Shown: piece after piece, positions 55,703 through 64,000 of the stretch
Layout: each line of letters starts with the position of its first letter
Position numbering within the stretch: the stretch's first letter is position 1
Assembly: GCF_010183535.1 (NCBI RefSeq)
Contig: NC_071332.1
Span: 18,538,001 to 18,602,000 of the forward strand
DNA from: Caenorhabditis remanei
Taxonomy: Eukaryota > Nematoda > Chromadorea > Rhabditida > Rhabditidae
Direction of reading: 5' to 3'
DNA: 64,000 nucleotides
Position numbers and translations under genes: made by a program
The notes under the pieces: model-generated
What the model saw: the letters and a program-made list of their open reading frames with translations, nothing else
The model's database searches: none
Told to the model about the DNA's origin: nothing

Positions 55703-57775
55703 TCACATCCAAACATAAAACTCTACAACTGTTGTTCCAGCCAGCGCTTCAACTTTCAACGTTGCTCGTGTCCCATCCGATCTTATCACATCCAACCCTC
55801 CAGTCACAACTTTTTCTTTGCACCGAGCATTCTCATAGACTCGGAATGTTCTCGTTGTAGTTTGTGGCATCTTGATAGCATTGAGTCCCTTCAGAAGGAC
55901 ATCTGTACTCACCTCTTCTAGAGTCATGAATTTCAGATGTTCCAGTCGGGGACTCGACTTATTTATCTTCCACAACTTGAAAAAGCGGTTGAGAGTTTTC
56001 ACATCGACCATGGTATCATGGAGATGTAGATGTACAGCATTGCAAATGAGAAGGTCATCTAGACATAATCGAAAACGGGTTGGGTCCCGGGCAGTCATGA
56101 CATTGATTGTGATGCTATTCATGTTCAACATAAGAACTTTTTGAAATTGTTCGATGTTTTCAAACTGGTTTTTAAACATTTAAACATTTGAGATCAATTT
56201 TGAGAGCATTTCCAACATTTTGTGAACAAAAACTTCGTTACAGTCACGCGAGATATAGATTTGTTCGATGTTTGGAAGTGTCGCAAGAATCGGAAGTGCA
56301 TCGAATGATTCTGTTACCGAGAACTGCACTTCTTGGATTGATTCACAATTGGCTACATCCAGAATCCGATGAATGCATTCAGCCGTCGAAAGCCCCAACA
56401 CAGGTGAGTCGCGAACGACCCGTTACGGATGCACCGCAAGTCGCGCGCGGTCCGCATAGGAATCATATGTGGGTCCGTATGCGATCAGTAACGGATCGGT
56501 TCGCGAACGGATTGAATGTAACGGCGAGCGCTTCCTTCCTTCTATTTTTGTTCTCATTTACTACAAAACCCCGATTTTTCCAGTCAAACCATACAAAATG
56601 GATATTTTATTTTGTTTATTCTGAAAAAGATAACATTTAATACATAAATACATAATACATAAATAAATACATAAAAATCACATAAAATTGGGATAATTAG
56701 GTTCACAAAAATAGGTTCGAATCTGGGACGGAGACGGCGGATGACTTCTGATTTGACCGTTCTTGTAACCCTGAAATCGGAATATTGAGAGTACGGTACA
56801 ATTTTGCAGCTCCTATTACCGCATTGTTCCATTTGAACTCTGCACCATTTCCCTTGTTAACTGGCGAATTTCTGAAAAAAATTTATTAAAATATTATTTT
56901 GTATTGGCGATACTTACTTCCATTGTTAGTCGTTTATCCATTTTATGCAGCTGGCGGAGGCCCGAACGTCCATCTTTTCCTTCTGTCGCCGTTAATCATT
57001 TTCTGAAAAGTAATAAATTTAGGATAATTCCATGGAAAGTCAAATGTATCGACGGCTTCCGATGCAATCCTCATGCGAGTAAAATTTTTAAAAGCAATAT
57101 TTTGAACGATCGCGAATGAAAAAATCACAAAATTAGAAAACAAACAAGAAAAATAAATAATTCAGCAAGAAAAAATTAGATGGACGAGGGTGCAGTCTTT
57201 AGTCCCTCAGACCTCAGCCATCGGTAACGGATCCGTACGCGAATCCGTATACCATCCGCGCGCGAGTCAATTGCTTTTCCACGCTAAAGTGCAGAGCCGT
57301 ATTCTATCCGTTCGCGATTTTTGGAAACGGACCGTACGCGACTGGCCAGTCGTGAAAATAGCCATAACGGATCAGTTACGGACCAGAAACCTGGTCCATC
57401 CGCATACGGTTGAAGCGCACTTTACCTGTGAAGGTGCGCCATACAGCTGTCTTGTTGTCAACCAAAACTCCCATAAAATCTGTGTGATTTTCAGCACAGA
57501 GAAGTAAAAATAGTGTTTTACCATCTCTCAGGACTATATCAATATCAAGGGTGTGGTTTTTAGCCACAATATTGATAGAAGTTGCTGTTAGACAAGAAGT
57601 TTTTGACAAGAGTCTTGCTCGATTAGAAAGGAGAGAGAACGCGATTCTGGAAAAAAATTAGTTACTTGCGAATATTAGATGGAAAACAAACTTACAGATC
57701 AATAGGTTCCATTTGTTGGAGAACAGAAATCAGTGCAAGCCTTGGAAGGCGTAAGAGAGGAAACAAAGTCGTCAT
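55703..57775 (-). pseudogene. F-box/FBA_2 gene P1, broken
   Basis: Minus-strand exon 1 is 57775-57696 (LFPLLRLPRLALISVLQQME, an F-box). Exon 2 starts at 57646 (IAFSLLSNRARLLSKTSCLT). It is interrupted at 57430 by a 1032-bp insertion and resumes at 56398 with LGLSTAECIHRILDVANCES. The FBA_2-type end (LDDLLICNAVHLHLHDTMV; NRFFKLWKINKSSPRLEHLK; TTVVEFYVW) follows. It is closest to gene P4. Besides the insertion, the codon matching GAA in P4 is TAA at 56182-56180. Both lesions are independent, so this copy is very probably dead. Removing the insertion with two bases of duplication restores the frame (WRTLGLS), showing the gene was intact when hit. Confidence 0.8.
56399..57430. mobile_element. 1032-bp insertion with CACAGGT/ACCTGTG ends
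   Basis: The ends are inverted (CACAGGT at 56399, ACCTGTG to 57430), with at most a 2-bp AA duplication outside. Many partly palindromic words such as CCGTACGCGA, AACGGATC and GTCCGTA lie toward both ends in both orientations. The interior at about 56690-56960 contains a possible small spliced frame on the minus strand that I could not assign. No transposase recognised. Confidence 0.65.
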
Positions 57776-57840
57776 CTCGGTAGGGGGAGAGAGGGCATGA
57801 ATGAGGTGAGGAATCAATGTCTATCGGCTATAGACCGTAA

Positions 57841-57857
57841 CGCACGACCGCGACGCG
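57841..57857 (-). promoter_or_regulatory. Conserved upstream block of gene P1
   Basis: CGCACGACCGCGACGCG (plus-strand reading) lies 66 bp upstream of the ATG of P1. The same block precedes P2, P3 and P4 at 66-70 bp. Confidence 0.5.
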
Positions 57858-58318
57858 AGTAAAGTGCCCTCAGGGAAGACAAACATCTTTAGGAAGATCA
57901 CCTGCACATCTAACTCTTGTCGTGAAAAGGTGGAACCCGTATGTTTGCAGACTCGAGAAAAAGGGGAGTCGATGAACGATGCGCGCGACAGTTTCCTGAA
58001 GATCTCTAGGCCACTCTCATTTCAGAAAACTAAAAAATTGACATGCTTCCGGAACTGCTGCATGAGTCCTGGGTTTGGTAGTGTTCATATGTCCAAAGAA
58101 GTTTTTACAGTGGTTTCGACATTAGTCAGAGTTCTCATGATACGCAAAAGGTCTGGTTAGAGAAACTTCATTCCATCGAAAAAAAAATGAAAGAGATAAT
58201 TAAGAGAAACAAAATTTAAAATAAATAAAAATTCTTCACTTTATCATAACAAAAAAATTATATATTCGGAATTGAAAATTGTACGTCATAAGAAAAGGAT
58301 AAAGATTTGAATCAGTCA

Positions 58319-59358
58319 TTACATTTCAAACAAAGCACGGTCAACATAAAAATCGAAAGACTTCTCGCCATAAAAAGTTCCAAATCGAATTGTGGCTTTC
58401 TTCCCATCTGTTCTTTCGATATCATATCCTCCACAATACGATATTGATAAAACGCCCAGTTGTTTTGAATGAGAGAACGTTCTCTCTCGGTCTCCTAGAA
58501 ATGGAAAATCATTCAGTACTTCCAAAAGGCGCGTTTCATTGACATCTTCATTTACGAGCAATGACAGATGCTCAAGTCGAGAGTTGTGTTTGCTGTGAAA
58601 CCAATTTGTAAGAAATTGGCAGATATCTGTGGCACTAAACAAAACTTGTCTTAATTCCACCTTGAGTGCGTTTGTGACCAGAAAGTCATCAAGAGTGAAC
58701 GTCGAGAACTGACTTTGAATATACAACTCGTTCAAATTACTCTTTAGGAAGGTCTGAAACTCTTCTCTGCTCTCAAATGGAATCCGGTACAATGAAATCT
58801 CCGTGGTAACTGGCAAGATGATTTCCAGAGCTTTCTTTGCAAAACTATCGGAACAGGTATCCACGATGACTAATTTCTGGAGTTTTGACAGTTGAGCGAG
58901 AGTATCGCACACTTCTAGTTGAAGAGGTCCTCTGAGAATCACATATTCAAGCGATTCACAACTAGTAACCTCAAGAATTCGCTCCACCAATTTCGCGACA
59001 GTGATCGACCCCTTTTCCCATGAAATCATTCCGTTTCGAAGCATCACGTTGACCTCATCCGGAAGTATCTCCGTGTACAAATGGAGCCCCACTGACATAT
59101 CATTTTTCAATGCTACTGTGATACGAGGATAATCACTCCTAACAAACGCACTGATGGAATTGATAGATATTTTGCGAAGACTTTTCGACAGTTTATTGGT
59201 CCTTTCGGAGAGAAGCGAGAATGAAATTCTGAAATGATTGAAAATGAGGGATAAAACATAAGAAAGAGGAAAACTTACATATCAAGTGGATCCATGTAGT
59301 TGAAAACTGGAATAAGGGCAAGTCTAGGGAGACGTAAGAGAGGGAGCGGAGTCGTCAT
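58319..59358 (-). CDS. F-box/FBA_2 protein P2 (fbxb-like)
   Basis: Exons 59358-59279 and 59228-58319 on the minus strand encode 329 residues. The short first exon carries the F-box core (PLLRLPRLALIPVFNYMDPL), continued by SFSLLSERTNKLSKSLRKI. The second half is an FBA_2-type domain: FLVTNALKVELRQVLFSA, ICQFLTNWFHSKHNSRLEHL, and the end GGYDIERTDGKKATIRF. FBA_2 is the usual partner of the F-box in C. elegans fbxb proteins and is thought to bind substrates. Intact, with a 50-bp intron. Probable SCF adaptor with unknown substrate. Confidence 0.85.
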
Positions 59359-59427
59359 CTCGATAGGGAAGAGAGGGTACAAATGAGATGAAGAATCAAT
59401 ATTTGAGTCGATCGGGAGAGACCGCAA

Positions 59428-59444
59428 CGCACGACCGCGACGCG
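59428..59444 (-). promoter_or_regulatory. Conserved upstream block of gene P2
   Basis: CGCACGACCGCGACGCG, identical to the P1 block, 70 bp upstream of the ATG. Confidence 0.5.
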
Positions 59445-59719
59445 ACTGGAGTGTGCTCTGGGAAGACAAACACTCTTAGAAAGACGACCTGCACATCTAA
59501 CTCTTGTCGTGAAAAGGTAGATCCCGTATGTAGTGTTCATATGTCCAAAAAAGTTCTTAAAGCGGTTCGGGCATTTGCCAGAGTTCTCATGATACGCAAA
59601 AAGTCTGGTTAGAGAAACTTTATTCCATCGAAAAAAAATGAAAAAGATAATTAAGAGAAACACAATTTGATATCAATGATGTGATTTAGAATAACAATTT
59701 TAGAATAAAAGAAACGAAA

Positions 59720-60749
59720 TCACGGCCAAATGTAGAAGTCGGTGAACATCATGTCAAACTTGTTTTCAAATGTGATTGTGGCTTTCTTCCCATCTGCTCT
59801 TTCGATATCATATCCACCAGAAAACGTTTTCAAAGAAGTGTCTAGCTGTTTTGAATAACGGAACGTTCTTTCTTGATCTCTTGGAAAAGCGTTCAGTATT
59901 TCCGGAAGGCACGTTTCATCGAAACTTTCAAATATGCGAAATTTCAGATGTTCTAGTCGAGAGTTGTGTTTACTGTGAAACCAATTTGTAAGAAATTGGT
60001 TCAAATCTCTAAGTCTCAATGTGACTCTTAACAATTCCACCTTGAGTGCATTTGTGACTAGAAGGTCATCAAGAGTGAATCTCGAGAACTGGTGAGTGTT
60101 AATGAACAAATAGTTCAAATTAGTCTTCAGAAATGTCTGAAACTCTGTCCTGTTCTCATATGGAATTTTGAACAATTCAACTTTCGCAGTAACTGGCGAG
60201 AGGATTTCCAGAGTTTTCTTTGCTAATCTGTCACCACAGCTCTCTTCAATCAATAAACTTGGAAGCTGAGTCAAAATAGCAAAAGCATCGCATACATCAA
60301 ACTGTGGAGTTCCTTCGACACTAATTTTCGTCAGCGATTCATAGTTCGTCACATCTAGAACCCGCTCCAACCATTGAGATGCTGACAACCCGGTGTTTTC
60401 GTTAGTAAAAGCTCTGTTTCGAAGCCTCGCATCGGCCAAATCCGGTGCGTTCTCTTTGTAGAAATATAGGCTCAGTTCCACGTTGTACCACGTTGCAAAA
60501 CAAAGACTAATGTCAAGGTGATCGCTATTTACTTTTAGATAAATGTAACGAGGAGATATTTTGCGAAGGCTTTTTGAGAGGTTATTGGCTCTTTTGGAAA
60601 GAAGCGAGACGGCAATTCTGGAATGATTGAATATGAAGATGAGAACGAAAAAGTAAGAGCAAAAATTACATTTCAATAGGTTCCATTTCTTGAAAAACTT
60701 GAATCAGTGCAAGCCATGGAAGGCGTAAGAGAGGAAACGGAGTCGTCAT
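59720..60749 (-). CDS. F-box/FBA_2 protein P3 (fbxb-like)
   Basis: Exons 60749-60670 and 60617-59720 on the minus strand encode 325 residues. F-box PFPLLRLPWLALIQVFQEME then VSLLSKRANNLSKSLRKI. FBA_2 motifs are LDDLLVTNALKVELLRVTL, LNQFLTNWFHSKHNSRLEHL, and GGYDIERADGKKATITF. It is closest to P5 and next to P2, so the array probably grew by unequal exchange. The end DFYIWP is shared with P5 (DFYVWP). Intact. Confidence 0.85.
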
Positions 60750-60817
60750 CCTGGTAGAGGAGAGAGGGTACAAATAAATGAGGAAATCAATGGTGTCGAG
60801 GGGAGACCGCACCGCTC

Positions 60818-60834
60818 CGCGCGACCGCGACGCA
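60818..60834 (-). promoter_or_regulatory. Conserved upstream block of gene P3
   Basis: A CGCGCGACCGCGACGCA variant of the block, 69 bp upstream of the ATG. Confidence 0.5.
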
Positions 60835-60902
60835 GCAAAAGTGTGCTTTGGGATGACAAACATCTTTAGGGAGACCACCTGCACATCTAACTCTCTTCGC
60901 AA

Positions 60903-61568
60903 CTAGTGTCTTCACTAATCTCCCTGGAGACGTTTGTCTTCCCATCGGACACTCCAGCCGCAGGAATGGCCCAAGCATCGATTGTTGAATGACAGACCGC
61001 ACCGCTTGCGCAGTTGAAGTACGCTCTAGGGAATTCAAACATTTCATTGGAAAGACCAAGTACAATGACAGAGAAATAACGTAGTTCCGCCTACGAATAC
61101 TTTTATTGGTGTCAAAATATTATAGTTTTGTTTCGACATGTACAACACATCGAACTTCTGTTTACTCCATTCCGCTATTGATACGTTTCTTTTATCAGAC
61201 CTGCCCTTTGATGCAATCAACATTTAAAGCTGAGCCAGATATGCAAATGCGGTAGGGTTATTTTCAATTAGTTTCTCATATATAGCTTCAAAACGACCTA
61301 AATACGTTTTTTGCAGCCGGGCTTTCCCCGGTTCTTGCCGAGTCGGGCTTTGGAAAGTATGGTACAATGACGATTCCTCCTTTTTAGTCTGATCTGATTT
61401 GTGCCAGTTCTAATACGGTTCTCATAAAGGGTGGCACCGATGGAAACTTGTCTGGATTAACCCAATTCTGCAGAGAGGCGATATACCGCTGGATATATGT
61501 ATGAATTTTATTATTTAAAAAAATGTCCCGTAGAAAAAGGGTACCCGGGAAAGAGATAAAAAACAAAA
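60903..61568. other. Intergenic, no gene seen
   Basis: Beyond the promoter-like region of P3, this spacer includes a second weaker copy of the upstream block (AGACCGCACCGCTTGCGCAG near 60995) without any F-box exon beside it. This may be the remains of a deleted gene copy. Nothing else recognised. Confidence 0.35.
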
Positions 61569-62617
61569 TCAAATCCAAACATAAAACTCTACAACTGTTA
61601 TTCCGGTCATATCTCTAACTTCCAATGTTGCTCGTGTCCCATCCAATCGCATCACATCCAATCCTCCAGTCACAACCTTCTCTCGGCACCGAGAATCCTC
61701 ATAGACTCGGAACGTTCTCGTTGTAGTGGGTGGCATCTCGATAACATTGAGTCCCTTCAGAAGGACATCTGTACTCACCTCTTCTAAAGTCAGGAATTTC
61801 AGATGTTCCAGTCGGGGATTAGACTTGTTTCTCTTCCACAACTTGAAAAAGCGGTTGAGATCTTTCACACTGATCATGACACCAAAGAGATCTAGATGCA
61901 CAGCATTGCAAACGAGAAGGTCATCTAGAGATAGTCGCAAACGGGTTGGGTCCCGGGGAGTCATCAACTTGATTGTGATGCTATTCATGTTCAGCATGAG
62001 AACCTTTTGAAATTGTTCGAGGTTTTCAAGCTGGTTTTGAAACATTTCAACATTTGAGATCAATTTTGAGAGCATTTCAAACATTTTGTGAACGAAAACT
62101 TCGTTACAGTCACGCGAGATAAATATTTGTTCGATGTTTGGAAGTGTCGCAAGAATCGGAAGTGCATCGAATGATTCTGTTCCGCAGAACTTCAATTCTT
62201 GGATTGATGCACAGTTGGTAACATTCATAATCCGTTGAATGCATTCAGCCCTCGAAAGCCCTAAATTGCGCCATTTAACTATCTTGTTGTCGACCGAAAC
62301 TCGTATAAAATCCGAAAGATTTTCAGGGATGAGATGTAAAAATAGCTGTAGTCTTTTGTCATCTCCCAGGACTATGTCAAAAACGAGAAAGTGATTGACA
62401 GCCATTATATCGATAGAAGTTACTGATAGACCACGAGTTTTTGACATGAATCTTGCTCGATTAGAGAGGAAAGAGAACGCGATTCTGAAAAAAAAGTTTT
62501 TTAGTAAACGCGAAAATTACGTTGAAAACGAACTTACACATCAATAGGCTCCATTTGTTGAAAAACAGGAATCAGTGAAAGGCTTGGAAGGCGTAAGAGA
62601 GGGAACGGAGTCGTCAT
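61569..62617 (-). CDS. F-box/FBA_2 protein P4 (fbxb-like)
   Basis: Exons 62617-62538 and 62484-61569 on the minus strand encode 331 residues. F-box PFPLLRLPSLSLIPVFQQME then FSFLSNRARFMSKTRGLS. FBA_2 motifs are LDDLLVCNAVHLDLFGVMI and LNRFFKLWKRNKSNPRLEHL, ending TVVEFYVWI. It is the intact sister of pseudogene P1, and both differ from P2, P3 and P5 in the middle region. The array thus alternates two subfamilies (P1/P4 and P2/P3/P5). Confidence 0.85.
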
Positions 62618-62685
62618 CTCGGTAGGGGAGAGAGGGTATAAATAAGTGAAGAATCCATGAATGATGGTGTCGGGGGAGACCGCAT

Positions 62686-62702
62686 CGCACGACCGCTACG
62701 CG
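62686..62702 (-). promoter_or_regulatory. Conserved upstream block of gene P4
   Basis: A CGCACGACCGCTACGCG variant, 69 bp upstream of the ATG. Confidence 0.5.
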
Positions 62703-63091
62703 AATTGCCTGCTGGGAAGAAAACCATCTATAGGGAGACCACCTGCACATCTAATTATCTTTGTGAGAAGGTGAAACCCGCATGTTTGCTGGCTCGAAAA
62801 TAGACAACCTGAAGATCTCTAGACCACTCCCATTTCAGAAAACTCAAAAATTAATTTAAAGTGTTTGCTGCACGGTTAAAGTCCATTGTTTAGTAGAATT
62901 CGTCTGTCCGAAAAATGATTCTTAAAATGAATAGTATGAGAATTCGCCAGAGTCCTTATAATATGCAAAAATTCAGATTCAAGAAACTTCATTTTATCGA
63001 AAAAAAAGTTTTAAAAAGATAATTAAGAGAAACACAATTCGAAAGCAATGATGTCTTTAAGAATAACAAATTCACAATAAAGGAAACGAAA

Positions 63092-63992
63092 TCACGGCCA
63101 AACATAGAAATCGGTGTACATCGTGTTCATCTTGTTTTCAAATGTGATTGTGGCTTTCCTTCCATCTGCTCTTTCGATATCATATCCACCAGAAAACGTT
63201 TTTAAATGAGTGTCTAGCTGTTTTGAATAACGAAACGTTCTTTCTTGGTTTCTTGGAAAAGGAACAGCGTTCAGTATTTCCGGAAGGCACGTTTCATCGA
63301 AAACTTCAAATATGCAAAATTCCAGATGTTCTAGTCGAGAGTTGTGTTTACTGTGAAACCAATTTGTAAGAAATTGGTTCAAATCTCTAAGACTCAACAT
63401 GACTCCTAACAATTCCACTTTGAGAGCGTTTGTGACTAGAAGGTCGACAAAAGTGAATCTCGAGAACTGGCAAATGCAAATAAACAAGTAGTTCAAATTA
63501 GTCTTCAGAAATATTTTAAACTCTTCTCTGTTCTTATATGGAATTTTGTACAATTGAATCTCCGTGGCAACTGTCGAGAAGATTTCGAGAGCTTTCTTTG
63601 CAAAACTGTCATCACAGCTCTCCTTGATATATAAACTTGGAAGTGTAGTCAAAGTAGCAAGAGTGTTGCATACATCAAACTGTGGAGCTCCGTCGACACT
63701 AATTTCTGTCGGCGATTCACAATTTGTTACGTAAAGAATACGCTTCAACCATTGTGATGCTGTTAATCTGGTTTTGTGAGTAAATGTTCTGTTTCGAATC
63801 ATGACATCAGCCAAATCCGGTACGTTCTCTGTATAGAAAAAAAGGCTCAATCCCATTTCGTTCCATCTTTCAAAACGAATACTCATATTAAGGTGACCGC
63901 TTGTTACTTCCAGATACAAGTAACAAGGAGATATTTTGCGAAGGATTTTTGAGAGGTTATTGGCTCTTTTAGAGAGAAGTGAGAATGAGATT
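63092..63992 (-). CDS. F-box/FBA_2 protein P5, exon 2 only
   Basis: Minus-strand exon 2, 63992-63092, begins after a CATTCCAG acceptor with ISFSLLSKRANNLSKILRKI and ends DFYVWP. FBA_2 motifs FVDLLVTNALKVELLGVML and LNQFLTNWFHSKHNSRLEHL are intact. By comparison with P3, an 80-bp first exon with the F-box core lies just outside the window. The closest relative is P3. Confidence 0.85.
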
Positions 63993-64000
63993 CTGGAATG

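Noticed and set aside
56700..56730. Possible tRNA B-box (GGTTCGAATCT)
   Set aside because: No A-box or cloverleaf can be formed from the AT-rich sequence before it.
56399..57430. Treating the P1 interruption as a spliced intron
   Set aside because: The 3' border on the minus strand ends CCTGTG with no AG, paralog P4 has no intron there, and the borders are inverted repeats.
61726..62010. Plus-strand open frame opposite gene P4
   Set aside because: It is a shadow of the well-supported minus-strand FBA_2 coding sequence; an equivalent shadow occurs opposite P1.

Overview
The window looks like nuclear DNA from a Caenorhabditis-type nematode. Introns are mostly 44-60 bp with TTTTCAG acceptors, AT-rich spacers are short, almost every start codon sits just behind a cis- or trans-splice acceptor, and the gene content is typical of nematode expansions: BTB, F-box/FTH, FBA_2, DUF3557 and srw-like receptors. 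All names are by recognition of families from sequence; nothing was searched.

Layout. 0.5-1.5 kb: a DUF3557-type gene. 2.5-5.5 kb: three small BTB genes, the first damaged. 5.9-22.2 kb: an array of six F-box genes, each with two tandem Mos1-transposase-like HTH modules, an F-box and an FTH-type C-terminus, plus one further BTB gene. A 13-nt GCG-N7-CGC motif recurs about 93-107 nt after each stop codon, which suggests a shared 3'-end or SL2/operon signal. This array carries a 937-bp TA-flanked element that cuts the last exon of one F-box gene. It also carries a 4.56-kb Mutator-like transposon with identical 90-bp terminal inverted repeats and a 9-bp target duplication.

22.3-30 kb: a minus-strand BTB-like gene with a 255-bp palindromic MITE exactly at a splice donor, a decayed JmjC (UTX/JMJD3-like) demethylase copy, a stray copy of the BTB-like gene's last exon, and an intact srw-like seven-TM receptor. 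29.9-38 kb: two more HTH/F-box/FTH genes whose introns are filled with repeats, including a truncated LINE, a hAT-like MITE with an 8-bp target duplication, and hairpins.

39.3-54.6 kb: one very long gene of about 24 exons. It predicts an F-box-like N-terminus, ten helical repeats of about 105-115 residues each opening with an (E/K)xxLIAQCEQLFPEV-like motif, acidic linker repeats, and a single C-terminal membrane segment. A 2.8-kb LINE sits inside its tenth exon with an AATGT target duplication and is read in frame with the gene. I regard this gene as the best candidate for something undescribed.

55.7-64 kb: five minus-strand F-box/FBA_2 (fbxb-like) genes in tandem. The first is a pseudogene, three are complete, and the last is cut by the window edge. 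The four with visible starts have a CGCACGACCGCGACGCG-like block 66-70 bp upstream of the ATG. Overall the window is a birth-and-death cluster of probable ubiquitin-ligase substrate adaptors that has been heavily attacked by DNA transposons and LINEs.
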